In this document: positions 47,074 to 58,900 of the stretch, piece after piece
How positions within the stretch are numbered: position 1 is the first letter of the stretch
Layout of the letters: the number at the start of each line of letters is the position of its first letter
Assembly: GCF_910592395.1 (NCBI RefSeq)
Contig: NC_088322.1
Span: forward strand, 3,164,001-3,228,000
Source: Lineus longissimus
Taxonomy: Eukaryota > Nemertea > Pilidiophora > Heteronemertea > Lineidae
Length of the DNA stretch: 64,000 bases
Reading direction: 5' to 3'
Notes under the pieces: model-generated
What the model saw: only the letters and a program-made list of their open reading frames with translations
Told to the model about the DNA's origin: nothing
Databases searched by the model: none
Translations under genes and position numbers: made by a program

Positions 47074-49150
47074 TTGCTCAACGAATGGGTAACAGAAGAA
47101 CTCGATTGGCAAACAAGCCTGCAGTCTCTGTCCCTCAGAGATCCCTGTTCTTTCGTGGCTGGACAGCTGCATACGGAGAAGGCCAACTGGTCGCTACTTC
47201 TTAACCAAGTCAACAATAAGGACTCCCCATTGGTGGAAAATTGGATCTACAATGAAGTAGATATCAACGAATTTTCCCAGTCGTTTAAAGGTGTATTCAA
47301 GGGACAATTCTTCAATTCAGAACTCCCCCCCGTCGCGGTCTTTTCATAACGCGCCAAACTGTGCTCAATACAAGCAAGACATAGCGAGACACTTGGAAGA
47401 GGGTTTACGGAACGGCTCCCTAGAACTAATGGGGAAGGTGGGGGAGGTAGCACCCCCACATCTAGTGATGCCTCTTCTAATGATTGAAGGGAAAAGGAAA
47501 AAACGTCTTTGCCATGACAAACGGTTTTTGAATTTATGGATGCGTCATATTCCCTTTTCGCTAGAAGGCCTATCCCTCCTTCCTTCCCTTCTAGAAGAAG
47601 GAGACTACATGGCTTCATCAGACGAAAAGTCCGCATACCTAGGGGTCAGGTTATCAGCTCCCTCCAGAACCTATTTCGGGATTCAATTTGCCGTGTGGTA
47701 TCTGAGATATACATGCCTTCCTTTTGGCTGGTCGGAATCGCCCTACATTTATCAGACCATAGGGATGCAAGTGACTTCTTTTCTACGCTTGCGCGGGGTA
47801 GTCACAACCCAGTACTTGGATGACCGTTTCCTGGGCCCTCTAAGATCCTGCCTAGCCCCGAGGTTGCAGAAAACCGGATGGTCCATATACTTTAACGCAG
47901 CCATCCTAGACCTGCTGGGTTTCTGCATTGAGATGAACAAATCTCTATGGTTCCCGGTATTGGCCATGCTTCACTTGGGCCTCCTCGTCCACTCTGATAG
48001 AAGACACTTTAGTATCCCTGACGGGAAACATGCCGACTTTAAAGCTCTGAAAGAGGCCATTTTGCAATCAGAAACAACGTACATTAAAACGCTAGAAAAA
48101 CTCATGGGGAAATGTATGTCTTTGAGGCTCTGCGTCCCCGTTGCCAGACTCTACACCAGGGTTATGGCGGCTAGCATCGCCAGGGCAATGAAATCTGGGG
48201 AGGCGATCAGGATCGAGGGGGATCTGAGGGAGGAGATCGAATTCTGGGGATTCATCGACACATTCGAGAAGGGGGCGCACTGGATGAGCGAGAGGCATGT
48301 AGAGTTGACATTGGCAACATATTCGAGTGGTTTCGCCTGGGGAGCTTGGCTAGGCGGTAGCAAGGTGTTGTACGATCTCTGGCCGGAGGACGATCATCGA
48401 CCAATCCATATCAAAGAAGCCGGAGCATTGTTCAACACCCTCCAGGCAATCCAGGACAGGCTCGAGGACCGTCGGGTTGATGTGAGGGTCGATAATAAGG
48501 CCCTGGTCGACGCCTGGGAAAAGATGAAACCAAAGGACCCGGCATTGGTAAAGAAAATAAAGGCCATCGTACAGCTAGTAGCAAGTATCAACTGCGACCT
48601 TAAACTCGTGTTCACCCCTTCGGCGCAAAATCCGGCAGATGAACCGTCCAGGACGCTCTCGCTCTGGGATTCAAGCTTGACAGACGCCGCTTGGCAGAGG
48701 ATAGAAGGCCTTTATGGACCCCACACCTGTGACCTGATGTCTTTAGACTCCAACGCGATGAAGGATGAATCGGGTCGACCGCTACCTCACTTCACACCTT
48801 GGTCCCTGCCAAACTCGGCGGGGGTGAATTTGTTCTCTCAGACCCTACGGTCACGTGAGAATTACTACTGCTTCCCGCCGTTCAGCCTCATTTCGGCAGT
48901 GCTGGCTTTCGTGACACAGGAGAACCCAAGACCAATGAGAGTTTCACTGGTGGTGCCACAGGTCACTCCCCTTCCTGCGTGGTGGCCTAACCTCGCACAA
49001 GCAGCATCTCTCACTCTTCTAGGCAGTCCGGGGGACGAGAATGTGACCGAAATTCCATCGAAAGGTGGTTTCACAAAGTCCCCTTTGAAAGTCGCAAAGT
49101 GGTTAGCGAGATTGGAGCTTCCTAGCCGTATTCCGAATTGGAGGCTACAT
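47074..49150 (+). CDS. DIRS reverse transcriptase, RNase H and DAM-like region
   Basis: The N-terminal part is in frame 47074-47349 (SFKGVFKGQFFNSELPPVA). A frame change near 47335 leads into the long frame that runs to the splice donor at 49150. RT motifs: LLMIEGKRKKRLCHDKRFLN, SSDEKSAYLGVRL, LPFGWSESPYIYQ and QYLDDRF (YLDD codons 47813-47824). RNase H-like: TYSSGFAWGAWLGG, VRVDNKALVDAW and NPADEPSR; the first catalytic Asp appears as Ser. Then a DAM-methyltransferase-like stretch, CDLMSLDSNAMKDESGRPLP and SAGVNLFSQTL, as in DIRS/PAT elements. At the end the frame reads straight into an A20 run that lies inside an intron. Confidence 0.8.
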
Positions 49151-49260
49151 GTAGGTATCATCTCATTTAAAAAAAAAAAAAAAAAAAAGAGAAAGAAAAG
49201 AGCTTCATTCGGGAGTACATTTTTCTGGTGTTTGTTACTTCCCGCTCGGTTTCCTTTCAG
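49151..49260 (+). other. 110-bp spliceosomal intron in DIRS pol
   Basis: The donor is cat|gtaggt (49150/49151) and the acceptor ttcctttcag|gg (49260/49261), with a pyrimidine-rich 3' part and an A20 run (49169-49188). Its length is not a multiple of three. Splicing joins NWRLH to GRRQGVDVFALRSRVDYI in a continuous frame, which unspliced reading does not give. Confidence 0.65.
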
Positions 49261-50429
49261 GGCCGGCGGCAAGGGGTTGACGTCTTCGCACTGAGATCTA
49301 GGGTGGACTATATACTCACACATATCACGAATCCTCTACACAAAAAAGAAAGTCGAAGATCAGAACGGACCTGGAGTCTTTTCTTCGTAGTATGGGTACG
49401 ACAATTTGGAAATGTACTCCTAACGACCTCTGCCTATTTCTAGCATTTTCTGATGGCGTAGGCAAGACCCGGGTACATCAATTAGATTGCGCGTGCATGA
49501 CTAAAGAAAGCGCAGACTGCTCATGTCCGAAAAGATTAGCCTACAGTACAGTGGTTAATAAAGTGTCTAAGTTAAAAGCTATTTTCAGTGCAATGGGAAA
49601 ACTTAACCCATGGGGGCAGAGTCTGGGTAACCCAGCCGTGTCAGAGGAAGTCATGATATACCAGAGACATATTAAGATGGAACAGAGTAGGGCACATGTA
49701 GCAACAAAGCAGGCTAAACCCATATTTATATCGAAGCTGAAAGCGATGTCTTTGTATATAGAGCGACACCTGGAGTCTGAAACAGATCCGGCGGAGCGCT
49801 TCATTCTAGCCAGAGACCAGGCCTTACTGAAATTGATGTTCTTCGGCGGAGATCGGGCGCATGACCTAGGCATAATGCTTTCTCAGGAGCTCAAAGAGCT
49901 CCCAAACAACGAGGGCTACTTGATCAGACATACTTGGGGCAAAACAGCGAGACTAGACAGGCCTAAGGTTTTTTCGATTCTACGAGGTCGGGATTCAGCC
50001 GTATGTCCGGTACAAGCCATAGAATCATATTTCTCGGTTGCTCAGGCCCATGACATAATCTTAGGAACAGGATATCTGTTTAGACCCGTATGGAGAAATA
50101 AGGTCCCAGACAAACCCCTTTCCTACGAGGCAATATATGCTAGATTGAAGCTGTACCTGAGAGCACTTGGTATTGATGAGGGGGAAACACCACACAGCTT
50201 CAGGGGAGGATGCGCGATTTCCCTACACGCAGCATCAGGGGACAAACGGGATCTAGGGGCGGTGATGCAGCATATTGGATGGGCATCAGAAAAATCAGCC
50301 AAACAGTACACTAGAGCTGATAGAGGCGATCAAGCACGCTACAGCGCGAATCTCGTCGCAAATATGGAAAATGCGACTAGGGCGGAGAATAGTTTTGTCA
50401 ATGAGGGCAGTCTGCCTAATGCTTTCTAA
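49261..50429 (+). CDS. DIRS tyrosine recombinase
   Basis: After the intron the frame begins GRRQGVDVFALRSRVDYILT. The recombinase proper is in the next phase and is open from 49302 (KIRTDLESFLRSMGTTIW), so a one-base shift near the A-run at 49342-49347 probably separates them. The catalytic set is complete: GGDRAHDLG (Arg, 49854), PHSFRGG (H-x2-R, about 50191-50205), HIGW (about 50270) and the nucleophile region KQYTRA (Tyr, about 50305). The product would insert a circular DNA intermediate by site-specific strand exchange, replacing an integrase. It ends LPNAF-stop at 50429. Confidence 0.85.
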
Positions 50430-50811
50430 AGTGATACAACTATCCCGTCACGGTTGCGGTACTTCTGTCTTAAAATGTTTTCCCCATATTTTCACGACGC
50501 CTCTTACTGAACTGATAGTTCGTGGCATCAACAGGCGCTGTAGTATTGGCACCAGCTGCCAGGAACACTGTATGCTTATCTCAGAACAGAATGGTTGTCC
50601 GGTGGGTAGCCAATGAGATGGAAATGTATATGTAGGGTTATCCATCTGAAATAAACGTTACTTTCCTTAAGATACTTCGGGTTTTTCTGTTTGCGTTTCT
50701 TTTCTTTAATGAGTTTGGGATAAGATTGGGATGTGGACTCATCATAGAAAACAGGCCCGCAGGATAGCGGAGCGGGTCGCAGAGGAGCAACCATGAGAGG
50801 AGTGTGGTGGA

Positions 50812-50952
50812 GAACTGCAACATTCCCCAACCTGAATATCCTCACGACATGCACAGGATGGCGCACTATTGGGAATACCTACAATTCCTAAGTAGTGTGA
50901 CGTCATGTGCAGGCGGGCCGATCAATTCCCAAATCACTTTGGTTTAGAACTC
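50812..50952 (+). repeat. DIRS B1-A2 internal junction repeat
   Basis: B1 (gaactgcaacattccccaac ... gggaatacctacaa) runs directly into A2 (attcctaagtagtg...). B1 equals B2 at 51122-51194, and A2 equals A1 at 44041-44109 apart from one base. Confidence 0.88.
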
Positions 50953-51121
50953 ACGGCAGACATGGTCCCGTTAGTTGTTCCAGTCTTTCTCATCGCCTGC
51001 CTAACAGGGTTAGGTTCCTCGGGCAGCCCCGGTCGCCGCAACAGTTTCGATTTGCCCACCCTCCCACCCATAATCTGGCATTTTCACTAAATGCGCATCG
51101 GTGTATGTCGTGTTGGGTTGC

Positions 51122-51194
51122 GAACTGCAACATTCCCCAACCTGAATATCCTCACGACATGCACAGGATGGCGCACTATTGGGAATACCTACAA
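51122..51194 (+). repeat. DIRS B2 terminal repeat
   Basis: A 73-bp exact copy of B1 that ends the element. Between A2 and B2 (50953-51121) there is no recognisable gene. Confidence 0.85.
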
Positions 51195-51283
51195 TACACT
51201 AGAATCCCAGATATAAGGTCTGGTAGGCATGGCCTGGCCTAAGTCATAGCTCCTCCCAGAAATGCCATTCAAATAATAATACT
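51195..51283 (+). repeat. Dispersed ~85-bp repeat, copy 1
   Basis: tacactagaatcccagatat...aaggtctggt...gctcctccca...ataatact matches the reverse complement of about 60075-60165. It begins exactly where the DIRS element ends. No coding content. Confidence 0.75.
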
Positions 51284-51660
51284 ACATTAATTCACCATGG
51301 GTAGCCAAGTTGAATGCCTTGTCAAAATTTGGAAATGTCAATGACCAGTTTTACTTCATGAATGATTGACACGCTCTTCAGGCTACAGTATCCTATTGAT
51401 TAGGCAATAGGTGGTGATCACTATACAATGCTTGATCAATAGCTACTCATCTTTCTTGGACCAATTATAGATCAGGCCTACACCGTGGTGGCTGCCTCAT
51501 TGTTAGGAGTTTGATTCCTCATTGTTTGATTTATTGCTTTGCGTTGACTTTAAATCAACATGCTTTGGTAAAATTAATGCTTCCATTTCATTGGTTAAAA
51601 ACGTTTAGTTAGGAAGGGCTTAAAACAACATCTACATGGAAGGAGACGTACAGATCAGTA
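51284..51660. other. Non-coding leader of the second pogo-like element
   Basis: A/T-rich, no gene. It probably includes the left part of the pogo-like element, but I could not recognise its end. Confidence 0.35.
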
Positions 51661-51675
51661 CAAATCAAAGACTCA

Positions 51676-53069
51676 ATGATGGCGGAAGGTGGGTTACCTG
51701 CCCGCCGCCGAAGCTATACAGTTAAAGAAAAACGTCAACATCTACTGACTTCGAAAATGTCCTGGCTGCTGGAACGGTACAGACTGCTCGTGAATATGCC
51801 GAACACTACCGGATACCATTCGATACATTCCGAAAGTGGGAACCGCAACGAGCAAAGTTTGAAGAAGCTGCAACGGACCACAAGAAAGCTCGCCGCAGAC
51901 AACGGGATGATCATGATGGTTACTGGCCCGAAATTGAACACATGCTACACGGGTGGTTTCTTGTCGAAAGGGCCAAAGGACTAACCGTTTCATGTTTACC
52001 GATACAGGAGAAAGCCACCCATCTCTTTAACGAATGGTGGGATGATCTGCCACAGGAAGAAAGGGACCGCCTCATCCAGACAAGACCAGAACACGTGCGC
52101 TTTCAAGCGTCGGTGGGATGGTGTGATCGCTTCAAGGAGAGGAAAAGGATTTCCTTTCGTAAGAAGAATAAAAACAGCACACTTATCCCAGCCGATGCTC
52201 AAGCTCGCATCACCGTTCTACGAGATGAATTGAACGCTCTTGTTGTTGTATATCACCTAAGGCCAGAGGAGCTATTCAATATGGACCAGACTTTTGTATT
52301 GTTTGATTGTCCTTGCCTCTACACCTGTAGCACGCGTGGTGAAATGAACATTGATGTACGTACTTCCAGAACAAACGTCAAATTAGGATGTACTGTTACG
52401 TTATGCATCTCGAGAGCGGGAGACAAGGTCAAGGCCCACATAACATTTCCTCGCAGAGGGTTTGTCGGACAGCTGGCAGAGCTAGAAGCAATGGACCTTC
52501 CAGATAATGTTATTGTTACCTCATCTCAAACTGGATGGATGCGTCTTGAAACTGCTCTGCACTGGATGACAGAAATCTTTGAACCACACGTTGAAGAGAA
52601 TAGACAGAATGAGAACTTTGTACTTCTTGTCGACAGATACCGGGTGCATCGGACAGAGGACTTCGGTATGGCAGTAACAAACCTTGGGGGTATCCTGCAA
52701 TTCGTCCCTGCAGGCTGCACGTCACTGGCTCAGCCTTTGGATATCGCCGTCATGTACTCCTTCAAGTCAAAGATTAGAAGGCATTGGAAAAGGTGGAAAA
52801 AGGAGAGGACGGGCATGGATGGCCAATGCGATCCTATCAGACTGCGAGATGTAGTAGCGATCATCAGCAACGCTTGGACTGATGTTTCACCGGATCGACC
52901 ACGCCGTGGATTTGAGGTCCTGTTGGATCGCGATAGGGCAGCAGAGGAAGCAGAGCCAGTGGACGCTGATCACCATGACGCTGATGAGAATAACAATGAT
53001 GGTGATGCAGTGTTGTTTGTGGACATGCCAGCCCACAGTGACAGTGATGAGAATGGTAACGATGAGTAA
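51676..53069 (+). pseudogene. Pogo-like DDE transposase, frameshifted
   Basis: This is a relative of 32067-33416. The start MMAEGGLPARRRSYTVKEKR is followed by a one-base frameshift near 51745-51750. The frame that continues (TDFENVLAAGTVQTAREY, then EHYRIPFDTFRKWEPQRAK) runs unbroken to 53069. The catalytic parts are NMDQTFVLFD, LLVDRYRVHRTED and AGCTSLAQPLDIAVMYSF, matching the three acidic positions of the intact copy. The tail is Asp/Glu/Asn rich. Only the N-terminal shift is visible. The two copies differ at many residues, so they belong to different subfamilies. Confidence 0.85.
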
Positions 53070-53099
53070 CTGATCATGTGACCGTTCCTATTAAAACCA

Positions 53100-53395
53100 T
53101 GAGGATTACGCACTTCTGTTTGACTGCAGTAGCTTTAAGGATTTTAATAGCGCCGCAACTAGTGTTTCAGTGGAGTCTTTAGGATTACTCACTTCTGTTT
53201 GACTGCAGTAGCCATATGATTTTAAGGTCGCCGCAACTATTGTTTCAGTGAAGTCTTGAGGATAACTCACTTCTGTTTGACTGCAGTAGCCTTATGATTT
53301 TAAGGTCGCCGCAACTATTGTTTCAGTGGAGTCTTGAGGATTACTCACTTCTGTTTGACTGCAGTAGCTTAGGATTTTAAGAGCGCAACTATTGT
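53100..53395 (+). repeat. 78-79-bp minisatellite, four units
   Basis: Units begin with (g)aggattac(t/g)cacttctgtt at about 53102, 53181, 53259 and 53337 and share gactgcagtag, gattttaa and gccgcaacta. The last unit has small deletions. It lies just after the pogo-like gene. Confidence 0.85.
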
Positions 53396-54778
53396 TTTTG
53401 TTTAAGAAAGACAGGGCACAGTGGAGCGTTGTCAATTTGAACCATTTTCTATTCAACATGTTTATGTACATGACAGGGATAGCCATGGCTGTTTTAAGAT
53501 TTATGGAAGACGAGAATGTTGGTGGAGCATTGACGATTAACCGCTTTCTACTTGGTTAGGGTGCCTCAAGGATTTTAAGAGTTGTTTCTTTAAAGTCAAG
53601 ATGCTAGATATTGCTAAATGCTGACTGTATAACTTTAAGGTTTATGCACATAAATGTACAGTATAACTAGACATTTCAGAGTGCATCTAAATGTACCTCG
53701 GCTAATTCATGCTGCTGAAGCCTATTGTTTTTCGTGCGATTTAACTCAAGAGTTAGTTCATGCTGCATTAAGGCAGTCATGTAAAAATCAAAGGTGAAAT
53801 GACATGTCTCTTACAAATTGTTTCAATGTACATGTATCTGGTATGTAAGACTTAGAACCTTTATAGATGAATTTATACTTTTATTTCAAATCTTATTTCT
53901 AATTATTTAGCTTTGTAATCCAATTGCACTCTGTTATTGTTTTACAGACAATGTCTAGGGTTTTAAAAACTTTACCTTCACTTCACATCCTCTCCCTGGA
54001 AGGGGTTAAGTTTAGAAACTTTTATCGCATAAAGTATGATACAGGTAACTGTGAAGAAAAGAAACTGGCACCAGAAGAAGTGTGAACTAGGAGCTGAAGT
54101 ATTTGTGTTGGAAATGCCCCCCCCCCCCCCCCATGAGCACCCACCTCAGATGGAGCAATCCCTCCACTCAACCACCCAGTAACATAGGCTATCCTTTTGC
54201 TTGGGAGGTACATGGTGTACAACCTTTACCAACAGGAAATTCAGCTCATAGTTGTAAAGTTCCATTCATTTGCATCTTATCAGTTCTTACACAATATCAA
54301 AGTTTGAGGAGACCCCTTATAGTCACTAGATGAGACTGAGACATGCGTAGCCAGCAATGTGTCTTTCCCTACCCTTCCCCTTGGTGCAATGGATCACTCT
54401 AAGTCTGTTCAGAGGGGCGTAGTTAGAGGGGGTGGGGATGGCAAATCCCCCTCCAAAAAAACTAACTAATACACTCCCTGTTTATGGATGTGCAGCCCTT
54501 AAGATGTGGAAGCTAGTGGAAGTGGAAGCTAGTGGAAGTCGCAGCGGATGTGGATTTACACACTCACTCAGCAGCTTAGCACTTATTCTAGGAGAAAGGG
54601 ACTCTAACAGGAATGTGGCAGGAGAAAGTTACTGGCGAGTCCCTCAAATCATCATGACCACGAAGTAAACTTTCAGGGTGAAATGTTTGCCTGGGTTTTA
54701 TTGTCCCTATATGTCTCTGACAACATCAGAGAATTTAAATCCACTTGACTACCACGATTCATCAACATTGTGGTCACG
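53396..54778. other. Non-coding spacer
   Basis: It contains a C-run (about 54118-54132) and a short tandem agctagtggaagt (about 54511-54540). No gene is supported. Confidence 0.4.
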
Positions 54779-54946
54779 GTTGTACTAGGGTAGGGTAAAT
54801 ACATACTTTTTTTTAAATAATCGCTTGTCAACAAGTTGTTCTTAAGGTGAAATTTAGTGCTGATTCCGAATCCGAAAAGCATTTTTACCTGAAATTACGT
54901 TCTGGGTCAGTACAGCCGCCATTTTTGAAAAATGGCGTCCAAATTG

Positions 54947-55905
54947 CTGACTTATTATTGCGTTTCATAAATTAATGTAAAAGTATGGCATGTTGTATAT
55001 CTATTCCTATGTTTTTGGGGTCAAGGAATCCAATTTTGGCCTAGAAAGCATGATTGAATGGATGCTTTTGGTAGAAACTGTGTGTTTGGTCGATTTCATT
55101 ATAATTTTGACAGAAAAAACATTTTTTTAAATGGAAATAGCCATATTTGTCATACATGATGAACATATATCCATTGCAGCGTATTTTGCAAGCAAAAAAC
55201 TAATGCTTATTAATTACTTAGGGCCTACTAGTAGACGTAGGACACCCTGCCCCAAGTTGCAGTTATTGAGTTAATACTAGGCTAGGCAGCCTCTCAGATC
55301 CCAACTCACCAACTGGTCCCGTTCTCAAAGTTCACACATGCGTTGGCTTTGATATGAGAAAAAATAGTGGTATGTATTCAGTGGTGACAATTTGAATATG
55401 TCTCCATCTATTATGCAAATTAATCTTCATTGCTAGCTGTAAATGGATCTCAGAAAAAAATTGATAAAATAACAGTGAGACCATTGGGGCTTTGGGAACT
55501 GATTCTACTCCAGCATTAACCCAACATAGATTCAATGAATCCTGCATGGTAGATGAAAAGCGTAATTACACATTTCCACAACTTTCTACCTATATTGTGA
55601 TTGGAATTTGTAAAAGCTCTTCAAGTAAGTGAACAGAATTTTCACGTTTTAGCTGATAGAGCAGTGCCGATTTTCATGCCATATTATTAAGCTCTGAAGG
55701 AGAGGTGTTCCTTAGGCGTCATCCAAAAACTACTGCAAATGAATTAACCGTCATTGTCAGTGATGCATTGTTACAACGCAGTGCCATGTGCGTGATGTTT
55801 CTATTCCTGCCCCGTTAGAACATCGCTGATTACTGTAGGCCCATATAATTTCCTCGAATGATCACCGCATTAGAATAGCTAGAAATATATCTGTTTTTCA
55901 GAAGT
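54947..55905 (+). other. 5' region of the novel transposon
   Basis: There is no long frame. A strong acceptor (ctgtttttcag|aag, ending at 55902) sits 11 bases before the ATG at 55914, so a 5' UTR intron is likely; I could not place its donor. Confidence 0.4.
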
Positions 55906-55913
55906 AGACCGCC

Positions 55914-58900
55914 ATGGCAGCCAAATCGAAAGCCTTAAGAACACGAAAAGATTCAATCGCTCATGAACTGAAAGGGACCGAATACAGGGAGATCGATGAA
56001 TTTCACAGTAAATCAAGGCTACAGAATGGACAGCATGTCATCGGAAGAATGTTGTATTTGTGCACTGTGAAATCTGGTCGCACTGTGATTTCACAAGTAG
56101 ATGCAAGCAACAAGGTCGCCAGAGAGCTGATTGACGACTGGATCTCGAAAAATGTGTATCCACTCTCTGAAAAGAATGTGGCTAAGAAGATAAAAGAGGA
56201 CTACGGTGATTTCCAGGTTCTCTTGAAGAAGTACAGAAACGTGAACTACAACAAGACTGAGAACTGGAATAAAAAGGTTGATGATTTCAATGACAGAATG
56301 ACTGCTAATGCATATGACATACAAACGAAAGATAAAGTGTATCAGAACAAAATGGAATCGACTTATGGGGTAAAGATGACAACCGAGGATGAACAATTCT
56401 ATTCAGATAATTGCCATGGATCTTACACTGCACCTTGTAACGTATCCACAACCTCCCGTGCGTGGGAAAAACAAAGGAATCGGAATAAGGACAGGACAGC
56501 AACAGAGGAGAGAAAGCGAACTGACATGCAGCAGCATAAGGAAGAAGAAGAACTTTCTCGAAAACTACAATTCAGTTTGACATTATGCAACTATCAATGC
56601 GTATCTTTTCCCCCCCCCCTCCTCAAGGGTCGACAAGATTCGGCGCCGTTTCTCTGCCGAAGCTTGAGGTATTTTCTTCCTGGAATTGTCGTATTCTTGG
56701 CGATGAAGTGCGAGGTCGTTGTGATATTGCGCCGAAAGCTTAACGACAAGATTGGATCAGCCGTGTTTTGTTTGCCGTAATCTTGGCGAAGACCCGGCGG
56801 GGTCATCGTCGTAATCTTGCCGGATTGGGGATTCCCCCTTGCGCATGCGTGGTACGCAATTTTTCGACGCTGTCACGCTTTTCATGCAAACTCGCACAGT
56901 GCCGAAATTAAAATTCAATTTCAGACACTGGAATTGGTAAAATTCCGCCATCTTGGATATCGGCATCCTGAGATTCAGGTGTTTTCAACACTGCGTCACC
57001 ACCACTTCAAACTCCAAAGTCTTATCCAGGCCTAGTAAGTGCCACCTTCTTTCATAAAATGGCTTGTTTTATAAATAAATAACAAAATATGATCTTTGTA
57101 AATAAAACCCGAGATGTTCTGGTGTGTTTTTACGTGAACCCTTGAGGAGGGGGGGGAAAGATACGCATTGATACTTGCATTAAAGGACACTGACAGTGAC
57201 GTTGATCCTGATTTTGATGCACTATGTGAAGACAAAGTCAAGACAGTGCATCAACATTCAGCAAGGCCTGTTACACGTTCTAGGGGAGCTTCCACATCAG
57301 CGATACCGAAGCATCAGAACCGTGTTTTTCCAGAGATTCCAGTACGAACAAGCAGGAAGTGTATTGACGAGAAAATAATCAGGTGTACAGTCCAGTGCCT
57401 TGCTGATCACAAGGTTAGTCGCGAGGACGTCACTGGTATAATCATCAAAACTGCAAACATTATCTTTGGTCAGAACTGGTTGAAGTCAGCAGACCTGTCT
57501 GATTCCGAAAGTGAGTCCGAGTTGATTGATGATGACGACGTGCGTGGGACAGATAGAGATGAGAAGCAGCGACGTTCTGCTAGAGATCTATCAAATGTTT
57601 TCCCATCTAATCGTTGCATCAATAAGTATCTTGAAGATGCTGCATATCTTAACCTAAAAATGGCTGCTGATTATCTTGTGAATAAGGGTGATGACGATGT
57701 TGTTACCGTTGGACTGGATGACACGACAAAAGCCACAGGGCATAGATTGTACGATGTAAAGGCAGATCACATTACAGTCTCTGGTCCCAACATTGAGAGG
57801 AAGACACTTACTACAGGATATCTGGAAAACGTGAGCCACAGCGGGGAAGATGGTGCAGCTGGTTATGAGTTGAAGCTGAAATGTTTGGCTGTTCTGGCAG
57901 GTGTGGAGGTTGAAGAACTGAAATCAGCAGTGGATTTTTGGATGACAGATAGAGCTGGGGATTGTGGCAAGTTACCAGAAGGGCTAGGGGTAGAAGAAGA
58001 GAAAGTCTTGAAGTGCTGTGCTCATATTATCCTAGGCATTGATCATGCGGTTGACAAAGTGTTTCGGGACACAGAAAGTAAGATAGGTGTACAGAAGCTC
58101 TTGGATGTATCTGCGGGTCAGAAGGCATTTCTATCACCATCTACCTCAGTTCATACTCTAGCACAAATTGCGATATCCAAGTTATTGTCACCGAGCCATG
58201 CGAGTCATTCCGTGTCACTGTTCAATGAATACAAGTCTTGGATGGAAGTGAATGGAATCAAAAATGCTGGGTTCAAAGGATTCACGGCTAATCGTTTTGG
58301 ACGCATTGCGGAGATTGCCAAGGAGTTCATGGCAAGGAGGCAATCCGTAATTGACTTTTTTGATTCAGTGGTGGATATCAACGCAAACAAACTTGTGTTG
58401 GCTGTGAGTACATACATTCAGAACGAGTGGTTCCTACTGTGCTCAGAGGTTTACAATGAAATTGGAGAGCTGGTCATTTTTCAAATTATGAGGCTGTTGG
58501 GAATTGATCACAAAGCCGCTGAGTATTCTGGAGGATGGCATGGGGTAAGGGACTTCTTCAAGCAGAAAACTGAAGAACTACAACAGAAGAAAGATCATTG
58601 TGACCTAAACACTGGTAAAGGTCGTTTGGTAGGTGCTGTGATCGATGAGATCTTGGATACTTTGGAAAGACAATTGGGGGCCATGAAGTTCTTCAAGCAG
58701 CAGGGTGAACCAGACGATGATGCAACAGCCGCAAAATGGTTCACGCCCCTCTAACAAACCTAGGCTGTGAAAGTGAATTCGCAAAGTTGGACAATCGATC
58801 GAGGGTGTGTGGAGGAACTACGTCGGTACAAAGAATATCACAGAAGAACATAGTGGCAACGAATGCCTATCTCATGGACTCAAACTTCCAAGACAAGAGT

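Larger units (their letters stand above)
44041..51194 (+). mobile_element. PAT-like DIRS retrotransposon with split direct repeats
   Basis: Terminal layout is A1 (44041-44109), coding region, B1 (50812-50884) directly joined to A2 (50884-50952), a spacer, then B2 (51122-51194). A1 and A2 differ at one visible base and B1 and B2 are identical by eye. This A1...B1A2...B2 arrangement is the split direct repeat of PAT/Ngaro-type DIRS elements, where the inner B1A2 copy mirrors the junction of the circular intermediate (family knowledge). Inside are gag, RT-RNase H-methyltransferase-like region and a tyrosine recombinase, and no integrase. Some frames are broken. The pentamer tacac flanks both ends (44036-44040 and 51195-51199). 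Confidence 0.88.

Noticed and set aside
47247-47636. 129-codon minus-strand frame
   Set aside because: It lies opposite the DIRS reverse transcriptase and has no recognisable domain.
49166-49210. Lys-rich run in the DIRS frame that looks like a nuclear localisation signal
   Set aside because: It comes from an A20 tract inside a probable intron; splicing removes it.
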